Shown here piece after piece: positions 44,875 through 53,850 of a stretch of DNA of 64,000 nucleotides. Position 1 is the first letter of the stretch, and each line of letters starts with the position of its first letter. Made by a program: the position numbers and the translations under genes. The notes under the pieces were generated by a model. That model was not told the DNA's origin. It saw only the letters and a list, made by a program, of their open reading frames with translations, and made no database searches. The DNA lies in NCBI GenBank assembly GCA_001650955.1, contig LXYP01000005.1:1-64000 (forward strand), in the 5' to 3' direction. This DNA is from Sphingomonadales bacterium EhC05. GTDB taxonomy: Bacteria; Pseudomonadota; Alphaproteobacteria; Sphingomonadales; Sphingomonadaceae.

Positions 44875-46053
44875 TTAACCCTTGCTCAAAAACTTTTTGA
44901 TGCTTCTCGCCGCTTGCCGGATGCGCTGTTCATTCTCGACCAGAGCAAGCCGAACATAGCCTTCGCCCTCATCCCCAAAACCGGTTCCGGGCGCGACCGC
45001 TACTCCCGCTTCTGCGATCAGCTGCTTGGCAAATTCCATCGAGCCCAATTTCTTGAATTGCTCCGGGATAGGGGTCCAGGCAAACATGCTAGCTTCCGGT
45101 GGCGGGATATCCCATCCTGCCCGGCCGAAGCTTTCGACCATCACGTCCCGACGCTTTTTGTAGAGCGCGCGATTGTCATCAATAATATCTTGCGGTCCGT
45201 TCAGCGCCGCCGTTGCCGCGACCTGGATCGGCGTGAACGCACCATAGTCGAGATAGGATTTCACACGCGTCAGCGCGCCGATAAGCTTTTGGTTGCCGAC
45301 CGCAAAGCCCATCCGCCAGCCAGGCATGGAATAGGTTTTGGACATGCTGGTAAACTCGACCACACAATCCTTCGCGCCATCAATCTGCAGCATCGAGGGT
45401 GTCGGCGTGTCGCCATAATAGATTTCGGCATAGGCGAGATCGCTGATCACCCAGAGCTTATGCTCACGCGCGAAATCAACGACTTTCTGATAGAAGTCGA
45501 GATCGGCGACATAGGCGGTCGGGTTGCTCGGATAGCCCATGACCAATACTGATGGCTTGGGAACCGTGTAGCTCATCGCATATTCAAGACGCTTGAAGAA
45601 ATCCGGACCGGGCGCGGCGGGAATGGAGCGGATAGCCGCACCCGCAATGATGAACCCGAATGTATGGATCGGATAAGAGGGATTGGGTGCGAGCACGACA
45701 TCGCCTGGCGCAGTGATTGCTTGCGCCAGATTTGCAAGCCCCTCTTTGGAACCGAGCGTCACAATGACTTCGCTCTCGGGGTCGAGGTCGACGTCAAACC
45801 GGCGTTTATAATAGTTCGCTTGGGCGAGCCGCAGTCCCTTGATACCTTTGGATGCCGAATAGCGGTGCGCGGTCGGATCATTGGCCGTTTCGCTAAGCTT
45901 GTCGATTACATGTTGCGCCGGCATGCCGTCGGGATTGCCCATGCCCAGATCGATAATATCCTCTCCCCGCGCGCGCGCTTCCGCCTTCATCGCATTCACT
46001 TCAGCGAAAACATATGGCGGCAGACGTTTGATACGGTAAAATTCTTCGGACAT
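44875..46053 (-). CDS. AlaC-like class I aminotransferase
   Basis: 392 residues, fold-type I PLP enzyme. Pattern: IIDLGMGNPDGMPAQHVIDK, YPSNPTAYVADLDFYQKVVD, WVISDLAYAEIYY and the PLP lysine in FTSMSKTYSMPGWRMGFAVG, ending PGTGFGDEGEGYVRLALVEN. This is the AlaC/'LL-diaminopimelate aminotransferase-like' group, chiefly glutamate-pyruvate transaminase. Located just upstream of lysR on the same strand but with its own spacing (108 bp), probably housekeeping. Alternative: valine-pyruvate type activity. Confidence 0.9.
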   Translation of the reverse strand: MSEEFYRIKRLPPYVFAEVNAMKAEARARGEDIIDLGMGNPDGMPAQHVIDKLSETANDPTAHRYSASKGIKGLRLAQANYYKRRFDVDLDPESEVIVTLGSKEGLANLAQAITAPGDVVLAPNPSYPIHTFGFIIAGAAIRSIPAAPGPDFFKRLEYAMSYTVPKPSVLVMGYPSNPTAYVADLDFYQKVVDFAREHKLWVISDLAYAEIYYGDTPTPSMLQIDGAKDCVVEFTSMSKTYSMPGWRMGFAVGNQKLIGALTRVKSYLDYGAFTPIQVAATAALNGPQDIIDDNRALYKKRRDVMVESFGRAGWDIPPPEASMFAWTPIPEQFKKLGSMEFAKQLIAEAGVAVAPGTGFGDEGEGYVRLALVENEQRIRQAARSIKKFLSKG

Positions 46054-46211
46054 TATTTTGGTCGATTCCTAGGCTCAAGTTTCATGGGATGGTTGCTTTG
46101 CGTAATTTTATGACGAATGTCGAGGGGGTGCAGCCAGTTTGAGCAATTAGTGCGCCGCACTTGATAGGCCGGCTAGCGCGAGCCAGTTTTCGCCCCGGTC
46201 CGCAAAAATTC

Positions 46212-47846
46212 TCAAGCCTGAAGTTGGTTCGCACCCCGCAATACTGTCTGGCTCTTGCTCCCGACCATCGCGATCGACTTCTTCCGAATACTGTCGAGGA
46301 AATGCCATGTCGAAACCGCTTTGTCAGGAGTTAGTGCCACAGTCATATAGCCGCGATGCTGCGTATCCGCCCATTGCAACTGGCTATTGGTTTCGGTCAC
46401 TGCCTGAGCCACAACGTCAGGGTTAACGCCCTTTGTATAAGCTTCAAAACCCGGTGAGCTCACACTATGCCCAGCAAACTCGACGCCGGCCGCACCATCT
46501 TGAGTCTCCAGATCAAAGGCCCAGGCATTGTGACTGTCGCCCGACAGGACGATCAAATCGGCCTCGGCCTGCTGCGCTGCGGTCAGCGAACGGGCGCGCG
46601 CTTGCGGATAGCCATCCCAGCTGTCAAAATTGATCGGCAGACCGATTTTGGCGGCAAGCGCGCCAACCGCAACGCGAGCCTGCGCAATAGGCGGTGCGTC
46701 ATCTGGCACCCAGTTTTTCGCATCTTGCGGGAGAATGAGTTCACCCATCACACATTGCTGTGACCAGACCTGCCATTTCGTGCCTGAAGCCTTGGATTTA
46801 CCAAACCGGTCAGCGAGCCACATTTCCTGAACCTTGCCGAGCATCGAGTGGGACGGATCCTGCCAGACATCATCACGAAATGTGGATAGGGCCGCCGTAA
46901 CATCGCTCTGTCCTTTTATTGCAGCGGCCAAGTCTAGAGGCTTGTCACGGCCGCCGATACGGCTCTCGGTAAAGAATAGAGTCGCCAAATCACCAATTTG
47001 ATATTCACGCCACCGCGGTCTGCCAAATTCCATATCCTGCACCGGCATCCATTCACGATAGACGCGCTCGGCCACCCGCTTGCGAAGCGCCCAATCACCC
47101 TCGCTCGGGTCATGATTCTCCGCACCATCCTTATAGGCATCATTGGCAAATTCATGATCGTCCCATGACGGTATCATCGGAAGAACCTGATGAATGCGCT
47201 GAAGATCAGGATCACTGCGATAGGCAGCATAGCGCAACCGATAGTCGGCCAGCTGAACCATTTCATGTTTGGGATCGATCACGCGGCCAGCCAAAGTCTG
47301 CTCTTTCGAAGGATAGGTCCCCACTGGATATTCATAGAGATAGTCGCCGGTGTGGATGATCAGATCAAGATCCGCATTTTGCGCGGCATGGGCATAGGCA
47401 TTGAAATAGCCGAACGGCATATTGGAACAGCCGACAACGCCGATATTGAACTTCTGAGTCGGGCCCTGCGGCAGGGTCCGGGTCCGTCCCGTCATCGATT
47501 TGGAGCCGTCCGGTCCGATGAAGCGGAAGAAATACCATTGATTGGGGTTAAGCCCCTCAACCACGATTTTGGCGGTAAAATCACGTTCCGCTGTGGCTTC
47601 TATTTCGCCCGCAATCTTGGCGGCGGTAAATTCTGCATTATCTGCAATTTCGGCGATCAGTTTGCTATCCTCACTGCCAACGAAGCGCGTCCACAGCAGA
47701 ACCGAATTTTGCGAAGGTTCGCCGCTGGCAACGCCATGTGTGAAACCCTTAGCATTGATGAGGGACGCAGAAGCAGGAACGCTCAAAGCGCCTAAACCAA
47801 AGGTTCCCAGTGCCATCATTTGGCGACGATCGATTTCAATTGTCAT
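46212..47846 (-). CDS. phoD: PhoD-type alkaline phosphatase/phosphodiesterase
   Basis: 544 residues. A twin-arginine-like start (IDRRQMMALGTFGLGALSV, cleavage near ASA) indicates folded export. N-terminal Fn3-like PhoD_N domain (GVASGEPSQNSVLLWTR), then the metallophosphatase core: GVVGCSNMPFGYFNAY, HTGDYLYEYP, PSWDDHEFANDAYKDG and LSGDSHNAWAFD carrying the Fe/Ca ligands. It hydrolyses phosphomonoesters and diesters outside the cytoplasm, normally under phosphate limitation. It follows the DUF3667 gene by only 3 bp, so no separate Pho box is expected directly in front of it. Confidence 0.93.
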   Translation of the reverse strand: MTIEIDRRQMMALGTFGLGALSVPASASLINAKGFTHGVASGEPSQNSVLLWTRFVGSEDSKLIAEIADNAEFTAAKIAGEIEATAERDFTAKIVVEGLNPNQWYFFRFIGPDGSKSMTGRTRTLPQGPTQKFNIGVVGCSNMPFGYFNAYAHAAQNADLDLIIHTGDYLYEYPVGTYPSKEQTLAGRVIDPKHEMVQLADYRLRYAAYRSDPDLQRIHQVLPMIPSWDDHEFANDAYKDGAENHDPSEGDWALRKRVAERVYREWMPVQDMEFGRPRWREYQIGDLATLFFTESRIGGRDKPLDLAAAIKGQSDVTAALSTFRDDVWQDPSHSMLGKVQEMWLADRFGKSKASGTKWQVWSQQCVMGELILPQDAKNWVPDDAPPIAQARVAVGALAAKIGLPINFDSWDGYPQARARSLTAAQQAEADLIVLSGDSHNAWAFDLETQDGAAGVEFAGHSVSSPGFEAYTKGVNPDVVAQAVTETNSQLQWADTQHRGYMTVALTPDKAVSTWHFLDSIRKKSIAMVGSKSQTVLRGANQLQA

Positions 47847-47849
47847 AAA

Positions 47850-49031
47850 TTACCCCAATACACCCAGCGCTAGCAGGATAAGGAAGAAAAGTAACAGGCT
47901 GATGACAGTGAACATCAGCAGAGCGGTTAACCGGAAGAGAGCCTCGATCCGGTTGAGACCATATGCATGGCGCAACTGGCGATACATATGAAATGGTGGA
48001 TAGAATATCGCCAATATCGACCATATCGGTTGCGCCACCCCGACAGCGGCCAATATCGCGCATGTGATGAACAGCAGCGACATGAAGCTGATCGAATAGG
48101 TGGTGAAAACCGCATGATCGTAAAAACGAAAACCGCGTCGGCCAATTGTCACCAGCCAAACAAACGGCAGCGAAATCGGAATCAGCAGCCATGCAAATTT
48201 ATAGCCATTGGCTTGTAACTTGTAGATCAGCAGATCGGGATTGGAACTGACTTTCTGGAACGTATCGCGGAGCCATTTGTCGGTCTCGCTCGAACCGCTG
48301 CTGACGAGACTGCCATCAGTCAGCGCATTGCCGTCCTTGATATCTTCAAGTCCGCTTTCGATTTTTTTGAGATCATCGGGTGAGAGATTGCCAAGTTCAG
48401 TATCGCCATCGCCCAAGCTTACCTCCGGATAGGGCGAGTCCTCTCCGGTCAAATTCGCCAACATGTTGCGACCTTTTTTCAGATCCAAGATATTCTTTTC
48501 CAATTTTATCTTATCGTCGCCGGTCGCCAGCAAAAGCTCATCGGTATTTGTCCGGATCTGATCTTCGATCTGTTCGACCTGATCGACAAGACCGATGCTC
48601 ACGGCTTCATCCGCCAGATTGCTATCCGGGCTGGAAAACGGATCTCCCAGAAAGGAGAAAACCGCAAACATCATGAACACAGAGAATAGAAACAGCGCCA
48701 TCGGCGAAATGAATTTCGCGCGTTCGCCATGGACATAGCGCCGGGTGAGGTCGCCCGGTTTCCAAGCAAGCAACGGCAATGTCCGCCAAAACTTGCCTTC
48801 AAAATGCAAAACGCCGTGCAGGATATCGTGCCAGAACGCACCGATCGACCGGTGGACGTGCAACGGTTGGCCGCAATTTCCGCAAAAGCCACGGGTCACG
48901 GCCGCGCCACAATTCAGACAGTGTCCGGCAATCTCGCCTTCCGCTGCCAGCAGACGGCCTTCCTCGTCAACGGCCTTTGCAACAAGACCACCCTCGACAA
49001 TTGTGCCTACAGCTTCAAACTCCTCCGACAT
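47850..49031 (-). CDS. DUF3667 membrane protein with zinc ribbon
   Basis: 393 residues from the ATG at 49031; upstream in-frame TTG at 49067 is unlikely. N-terminal zinc ribbon C-x2-C...C-x2-C (HCLNCGAAVTRGFCGNCGQP), then the DUF3667 region (HDILHGVLHFEGKFWRTLPL, LLAWKPGDLTRRYVHGERAK), and membrane helices ISPMALFLFSVFMMFAVFSF, then an acidic coiled-coil loop and four C-terminal helices. Function unknown. It is 3 bp upstream of phoD and 83 bp from the exported unknown gene, all on the same strand. Confidence 0.9.
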   Translation of the reverse strand: MSEEFEAVGTIVEGGLVAKAVDEEGRLLAAEGEIAGHCLNCGAAVTRGFCGNCGQPLHVHRSIGAFWHDILHGVLHFEGKFWRTLPLLAWKPGDLTRRYVHGERAKFISPMALFLFSVFMMFAVFSFLGDPFSSPDSNLADEAVSIGLVDQVEQIEDQIRTNTDELLLATGDDKIKLEKNILDLKKGRNMLANLTGEDSPYPEVSLGDGDTELGNLSPDDLKKIESGLEDIKDGNALTDGSLVSSGSSETDKWLRDTFQKVSSNPDLLIYKLQANGYKFAWLLIPISLPFVWLVTIGRRGFRFYDHAVFTTYSISFMSLLFITCAILAAVGVAQPIWSILAIFYPPFHMYRQLRHAYGLNRIEALFRLTALLMFTVISLLLFFLILLALGVLG

Positions 49032-49114
49032 GGCACAAACTGTTGGCCAATTCTCGCTGGAAGGCAAGTCTCGAGTTCGAATCAGCCCTTGCGGGGCAAG
49101 CTCTTACAATGATC

Positions 49115-50401
49115 CTAGTCATGTTGCAGCTCGCCAGATGGCGTAGAACCGGCCATGATCAAAAGCATATCAAAACCCAGCACGGCGCGGGCCAGATTCT
49201 GGTCAGCGCGCATCGCCCCGCTTCGCAGCACCGGGCGTAATGCGCGAAGGTCAATCAGCGTGAACTCATCCTGCAAGGCCGCCGCCAGAACCGGCGCCAG
49301 TCCCTTTGCATAACCATCTTTTGCCGGTGCTGGATCAAATGAAAATTTTGCGGGGTTAAAGACTGCGGTTTTGCTGCCGGTTCCGGGTAGAACCAGAATG
49401 CTGAAAGCCTTAGCGCCTTCCACAGCCGCTATTTCAGGGAGCAGCGCGCCAAGATCATAGGCTTCGGAATAGCTGCGTCCGCGCACCAGATGCGACGCCC
49501 CCATTTTTACCATTAGCTTGGGCGTTTGACCGTTGAATTTTGCGGCATTCCAGTGTGACAGGAAATTGCTGCGGATCAGGTCGGCACGGCGCTGGTTTGA
49601 AGGCCAGTTCTGACCGCTCATGAACAACCGGTTGATCGTCAGCGTCTCTTCCAGAGTGGTCAATATACGCGTAGCTTCCCGATCACGATCAGGCCAATTC
49701 TCACGCAAATCCTGGACAAGCTGCGGATCTCCGGCGAAGCTGAAAATATATTGGGGGCCGCGCGTTTCTTGATATCTTTCCCACGATGCGCGAGAAGCCG
49801 CGTGCAATCGTTCCAAGGCCCGTTGCGCCGCCGCCGGCTTGTCTTTTTCTGTCAGCCGTCGCAACAACTGCCGGTCACTCAAGACCTCATAATCAACGCC
49901 CCAAAATAATGAGCTATCCGTCGCGACAGCGGCTCGCGTCCGGGCAATGAATTCGGCTTCCTCCTGCATCCCGAAAAACGCCGGTTCGCCGCCAGCTTCA
50001 CTATAGAGATTCCTGATTTCATCCAGTCCGCCTCTGGCCGCGAAATCGAGTTTTTCCGCCATGAACGGCGATGTCTCGACGACGATCCCGGAATAGCCCG
50101 ATTCAACCAGTTCGCTGAACAGGGCCGCAGCCAGTTTGGGATTTTCGGCAATGCCATGCTCTTCCCCAATCAGGAAGAATTGTGCGTCCCGGCCTTCTGC
50201 AAGAAGCCTGGTCCATCCGGGACCGGAAAAATCCTCGCCGTCAAACCGCAAGGCATGACGATGAGCGATAGCAGTCTCGGTGATTTTCCCGGCGTGCTTT
50301 GTCGCAGCATCATTCACCGTGCCGCCTTGCGCCAAAATCATGCTGGGAGAAAAAAGAACCAGCATAAGCGCACCGGTCACGATCATAGTAGCTCTAAACA
50401 T
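49115..50401 (-). CDS. Exported protein, EreA/ChaN-like (tentative)
   Basis: 428 residues with a signal peptide (MFRATMIVTGALMLVLFSPS, cleavage near ILA|QGG). Two conserved-looking segments, FFLIGEEHGIAENPKLAAAL and KLMVKMGASHLVRG, carry the Glu-His and late His arrangement of the erythromycin esterase/ChaN/TIKI fold, in which such residues bind metal or haem. The family call is tentative and no substrate is implied. Upstream of DUF3667 and phoD on the same strand. Confidence 0.65.
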   Translation of the reverse strand: MFRATMIVTGALMLVLFSPSMILAQGGTVNDAATKHAGKITETAIAHRHALRFDGEDFSGPGWTRLLAEGRDAQFFLIGEEHGIAENPKLAAALFSELVESGYSGIVVETSPFMAEKLDFAARGGLDEIRNLYSEAGGEPAFFGMQEEAEFIARTRAAVATDSSLFWGVDYEVLSDRQLLRRLTEKDKPAAAQRALERLHAASRASWERYQETRGPQYIFSFAGDPQLVQDLRENWPDRDREATRILTTLEETLTINRLFMSGQNWPSNQRRADLIRSNFLSHWNAAKFNGQTPKLMVKMGASHLVRGRSYSEAYDLGALLPEIAAVEGAKAFSILVLPGTGSKTAVFNPAKFSFDPAPAKDGYAKGLAPVLAAALQDEFTLIDLRALRPVLRSGAMRADQNLARAVLGFDMLLIMAGSTPSGELQHD

Positions 50402-50487
50402 CCACCCATCCTCCAGATTAGGTGTATCAGTCTATTATAACAGCGACACGCTCGCAAGCATTAGTTATTCAGGGTGCGGCCGGATAT

Positions 50488-50799
50488 TCACATGTCCATT
50501 GCTTCTGCGACTTCCACTGTGCCGCCCGATGCCAGAGCAGGGCATCCTTTGGCCAATTCCACCGCAGCTGCGATATCGGGCGCATTGATCAAGGAATAGC
50601 CCGAGATTGGATTGGTTCCGCCATTATCAGCAATGCCATCAGCCGAAACAGTTTTCGATGGCCCCGCCGGATTGCCAAAATCAATCGCATTCTCGCCCAT
50701 GCCACCGAGCCATGTCGTCCATTGTTCGATAACCCTGACACCTTCTTCGGGCGATTCCGGGGCGCTACCTCCATGATAAGCGAAGATAAATTTTGCCAT
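50488..50799 (-). CDS. YciI-like (DGPF) protein
   Basis: 103 residues from the ATG at 50799, which has GGAGG 9 bp upstream; the ATG six bases earlier is too close to it. Pattern AKFIFAYHGGSAPESPEEG, a central WTTWLGGMGENAIDFGNPAG, and NPISGYSLINAPDIAAAVEL, typical of DGPF/YCII alpha-beta barrels found with SRPBCC and ArsR genes. Function unknown. Third gene of an arsR, SRPBCC, yciI operon. Confidence 0.88.
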   Translation of the reverse strand: MAKFIFAYHGGSAPESPEEGVRVIEQWTTWLGGMGENAIDFGNPAGPSKTVSADGIADNGGTNPISGYSLINAPDIAAAVELAKGCPALASGGTVEVAEAMDM

Positions 50800-50846
50800 T
50801 TCCATTCTCCTCCAGGTTGAAATTCGTGGTTGATGAATCCAATTGA

Positions 50847-51290
50847 TCAACCAGCATTTTTTTCTGCATAAGCGATTAGCTTCACCAGACTCGAGGTCCA
50901 GCCATCCTCATGATTATTGGCGCTGTCATCATCGGGCAGCCCGCTGTGCAGCATCACAAAATCGGTTCCGCCCTTGCCATCCGCATATACCGAGAAAGTG
51001 ACCCTGCTCTCATCGCCGCGGACATCCGCCTCGTCATGCCAGGCCCAGGTAAAACTGACACTTTGTCCCTCTTCAATCGCCAGCACCTGCCCCGTCACTT
51101 TATATGTGGCCCCTTCATCGCCGTGCATCACGGATCCCCAAGGCCCAAGGCGCGTAAAATCCAAGTCATGTTCTCCCAGATGAATTCCCTCGGGACCCCA
51201 CCATTGCGCAAGATGTTCAGGCCGCGTGACGAAGGCGAACACGATTTTCGGTGACGCAGCAAAATGTCTTGTGATTTCCAGATCAGCCAT
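50847..51290 (-). CDS. SRPBCC (AHSA1-like) protein
   Basis: 147 residues. Start-like fold: EITRHFAASPKIVFAFVTRP, EHLAQWWGPEGIHLGEHDLD, GPWGSVMHGDEGATYKVTGQ and the C-terminal helix EDGWTSSLVKLIAYAEKN. Such proteins bind hydrophobic ligands; in AHSA1-type operons with ArsR regulators the ligand is unknown. It overlaps the ArsR gene by 8 bp. Confidence 0.92.
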   Translation of the reverse strand: MADLEITRHFAASPKIVFAFVTRPEHLAQWWGPEGIHLGEHDLDFTRLGPWGSVMHGDEGATYKVTGQVLAIEEGQSVSFTWAWHDEADVRGDESRVTFSVYADGKGGTDFVMLHSGLPDDDSANNHEDGWTSSLVKLIAYAEKNAG

Positions 51291-51612
51291 CTGCCTTCAG
51301 CTCCTTGTTCATTGCATGTTCCAGCCGGTCGAGACTGGCCTCCCAGAATTCGCGATGGTTGATCGTCCATGCCGAAATCTGACGCACGGCTTCAGGCCTG
51401 ACCGAATATAGTCTGCGCTGGCGATCGGTCCGCTGCGCCACCAATCCAGCCTCTCGCAACACTTTCAAATGGCGCGAGAAAGCCGGTGGAGAAATGGGTG
51501 CAATATCCGCAATCTGTCCGGCACTGAGCTCGCCATCCAGAAGCAGTCGGTCGACGATGGCAAAACGGACCGGGTCGCCGAGTGCCGCAAATATGGGGGA
51601 CAATTGGTTCAT
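51283..51612 (-). CDS. ArsR-family regulator
   Basis: 109 residues. Winged HTH: MNQLSPIFAALGDPVRFAIV, LLDGELSAGQIADIAPISPP, AFSRHLKVLREAGLVAQRTD, RQRRLYSVRPEAVRQISAWT. It lacks the metal-binding Cys cluster (ELCVC) of arsenic/cadmium sensors, so it belongs to the metal-independent group commonly paired with AHSA1 proteins. First gene of its operon; it probably represses the dyad directly upstream. Confidence 0.93.
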   Translation of the reverse strand: MNQLSPIFAALGDPVRFAIVDRLLLDGELSAGQIADIAPISPPAFSRHLKVLREAGLVAQRTDRQRRLYSVRPEAVRQISAWTINHREFWEASLDRLEHAMNKELKADG

Positions 51613-51622
51613 ATCATTCCAT

Positions 51623-51653
51623 CATTTAACTGATTCGTTATTTAGCTTAAATG
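51623..51653. promoter_or_regulatory. Inverted repeat upstream of arsR
   Basis: CATTTAA (51623-51629) and TTAAATG (51647-51653), perfect 7-bp arms 17 bp apart, starting 11 bp before the ArsR start codon. A/T-rich dyads here are typical ArsR operators. A second short palindrome ATGTTATAACAT lies at 51708-51719, nearer the divergent exbD. Confidence 0.45.
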
Positions 51654-51759
51654 TTATATACAGAGAGTCAAGACATCGAGTTGAAACCACGGGAGCAATG
51701 TGATATTATGTTATAACATTACAATTATTTAAGGATATGCTTAACCAGGGAGAGAAATT

Positions 51760-52209
51760 ATGAAGATCAGAAAATTGCGCCTTCGACAGCAGGCTGGCCC
51801 AATTGCCGAGAATCAACCATTTTCACAATTGAACATCACGCCGCTTATCGATGTCTTGCTTGTTCTGCTCGTCATGCTGATGCTCTCGATCCCGGCGGTG
51901 ACTCACAAAGTGGCAGTCGACCTGCCGACCGGGACGACCGGAAACGCCCCTGCTGCGATCAACAAACTATTTCTCAATGCAGCCGGCACCGCGATCTGGA
52001 ATGATATCCCGATGGACAGCGACCGGCTGCGCGTCCGGCTCGAGAGGATGGCCAAGGACCCGACGAAACCACAGCTTCATTTCGAGACCGACGCCCGCGC
52101 CCGCTACGAACGATTTGATCAGCTGGTGGCGATGATCAAACGCGCCGGGGTTGAAGAAGTCGGCTTCGTCGGAAATGCCCAGTTTGCAAATTGGGATGCG
52201 CCGATCTGA
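51760..52209 (+). CDS. ExbD/TolR-family protein, orphan
   Basis: 149 residues. Short cytoplasmic N-terminus, one membrane helix PLIDVLLVLLVMLMLSIPAV containing the essential proton-path Asp (ITPLIDVLL), and a periplasmic domain (KVAVDLPTGTTGNAPAAIN...LHFETDARARYERFDQLVAM). Works with ExbB and TonB to energise receptors. No exbB or tonB lies nearby, so it is an isolated copy; its periplasmic part has the ExbD strand LNAAGTAIWN. Confidence 0.9.
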   Translation: MKIRKLRLRQQAGPIAENQPFSQLNITPLIDVLLVLLVMLMLSIPAVTHKVAVDLPTGTTGNAPAAINKLFLNAAGTAIWNDIPMDSDRLRVRLERMAKDPTKPQLHFETDARARYERFDQLVAMIKRAGVEEVGFVGNAQFANWDAPI

Positions 52210-52267
52210 ATTTTGACATGATGGAATCACGGTGACATGATTGTACTGCAATCTCGAGGAGGCCGCG

Positions 52268-52924
52268 ATGATCACCCCTGCCCTGTTCAATTTCCTGCGC
52301 GATCTGGCAGCGAATAATGATCGCACATGGTTCAAGGCGCAAAAGGCCCGCTATCAAGCGGAGGTTGTCGAACCGGTGACGGAATTTATTGAGAATATGG
52401 CGCCGCGAGTGGGCATGATCAGCCCGCATATCGTTGTCGATCCACGTCCCAATGGCGGGAGCCGCTTTCGCATCTATCGCGATACACGCTTCTCGAAGGA
52501 CAAAAGCCCTTACAAGACGCACGTCGGTTGTCAGTTTCGCCATTCCGCTGGCAAAGATGCTCATGCTCCAGGCTTCTATGTCCACCTTGCACCCGGAGAG
52601 GTGTTTTTTGGCGGTGGCGTCTGGGGCCCGCAAGGCGAAGCATTGCGGGCGATCCGCCAGCGCATTGTCAACAAGCCGGAGCGGTGGCAAGAGGCGACGG
52701 AAAAGCTCGATCTGCGGGGCGATCAGCTGGTCCGCGCACCGAAAGGCTTCGACCCGCAACATCCGCTGATCGACGACCTCCGGCGCAAGAGCTTTTTCAG
52801 CTTTCAGGATGCCGATGAAGCGCTGGCCACGTCCAAGCCGTTCGAGCAAGCGGTTGAGCAGCAGTTCAGGAAAGTCGCTCCACTGATGGGCTTTGTCGCC
52901 GACGCACTCGGGCTGGAATTTTAA
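52268..52924 (+). CDS. DUF2461/TIGR02453 family protein
   Basis: 218 residues from the ATG at 52268 with AGGAGG 5 bp upstream. Pattern FLRDLAANNDRTWFKAQKAR, RFRIYRDTRFSKDKSPYKTH and FYVHLAPGEVFFGGGVWGPQ, diagnostic for this widespread family of unknown function. No signal peptide. Transcribed alone between exbD and a convergent SDR gene. Confidence 0.93.
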   Translation: MITPALFNFLRDLAANNDRTWFKAQKARYQAEVVEPVTEFIENMAPRVGMISPHIVVDPRPNGGSRFRIYRDTRFSKDKSPYKTHVGCQFRHSAGKDAHAPGFYVHLAPGEVFFGGGVWGPQGEALRAIRQRIVNKPERWQEATEKLDLRGDQLVRAPKGFDPQHPLIDDLRRKSFFSFQDADEALATSKPFEQAVEQQFRKVAPLMGFVADALGLEF

Positions 52925-52949
52925 CAGCCGTGGCCAAAAGATCGGTGGC

Positions 52950-53705
52950 TCAGATGCTCAATCCGCCATCAACTGCAAAGGCTGCTCCGGTCGCAAATTT
53001 GCTTTCGTCGGATGCCAAATAGACCATGAGATGGGCGATATCATCTGGCTCTCCCATATGACCCACCGGCTGCGCCAGAGCGAATAGCCGTTCGGTTTCG
53101 GCCGGATCCGGCGTTCCTGCAATGACGGACTCGACATTGGGCGTCATGATCGTGCCGGGCAGCACCGCATTCACCCGCACACCATTTTTCTCCCGCGCGC
53201 AATAAAGGGCAATGGATTTCGTCAGCATCGGAATTGCTGCCTTGGCCGAGTTATAGGCCACCAGATCAGCGCTGGCATTGATCGCGGCGGCGGACGACAG
53301 ATTGATCATCGACCCGCCCGTCTTGCTCATCAAATCCATAGCGGATTTGCAGCCGAGGAAAATGGAATCAACATCGACCCGATAGCAACGGCGAAAATCT
53401 TCATAGCTGACATCAGCAATCGACCCGAAAACAGTGACCGCGGCATTGTTGATCAAGACATCCAGACGTCCATATGCAGCTTCCACATGCCCAATGACCT
53501 CCGTCCAGCGCTCCGGATCAGTGACGTCCTGTTCGAGAAACTCGACATTCTCTCCCAGCTCTTTGGCGGTTTGCGTTCCAGCTTCCACATCATGATCCGT
53601 AATGATCAGGCGAGCGCCTTCATCAACCAGCCGCTGGGCCCCTGCCCGGCCGAGGCCCATAGCTCCACCGGTCAGCAATATAATCTTGTCCTGGACGCGT
53701 CCCAT
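52950..53705 (-). CDS. Short-chain dehydrogenase/reductase
   Basis: 251 residues, classical SDR: cofactor motif TGGAMGLGRA, INNAAV, catalytic Ser in INLSSAAA, YNSAK (Tyr-x-x-x-Lys) and C-terminal GAAFAVDGGLSI. Asp after the second strand (ITDHD) favours NAD(H). It reduces or oxidises an alcohol/ketone; in this neighbourhood (Mo-enzyme, Rieske oxygenase, P450) a cyclic alcohol is plausible. Divergent from the molybdopterin gene. Confidence 0.93.
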   Translation of the reverse strand: MGRVQDKIILLTGGAMGLGRAGAQRLVDEGARLIITDHDVEAGTQTAKELGENVEFLEQDVTDPERWTEVIGHVEAAYGRLDVLINNAAVTVFGSIADVSYEDFRRCYRVDVDSIFLGCKSAMDLMSKTGGSMINLSSAAAINASADLVAYNSAKAAIPMLTKSIALYCAREKNGVRVNAVLPGTIMTPNVESVIAGTPDPAETERLFALAQPVGHMGEPDDIAHLMVYLASDESKFATGAAFAVDGGLSI

Positions 53706-53850
53706 CTCACTCTCCCAAATCTTATTCTTGAGCCCAATGTGATCATATGGCCCGACAGAAGCAAGCGATTCCGACCGCCTTTTCCCCCCAGTTTTGTCAG
53801 TCGCGCTGCGCAGCCGCTTGATGAATAACCGAAACTATAGGAGAAATATT

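Noticed and set aside
44806-45552. 248-codon plus-strand frame
   Set aside because: Antisense to the AlaC-like aminotransferase with intact PLP motifs.
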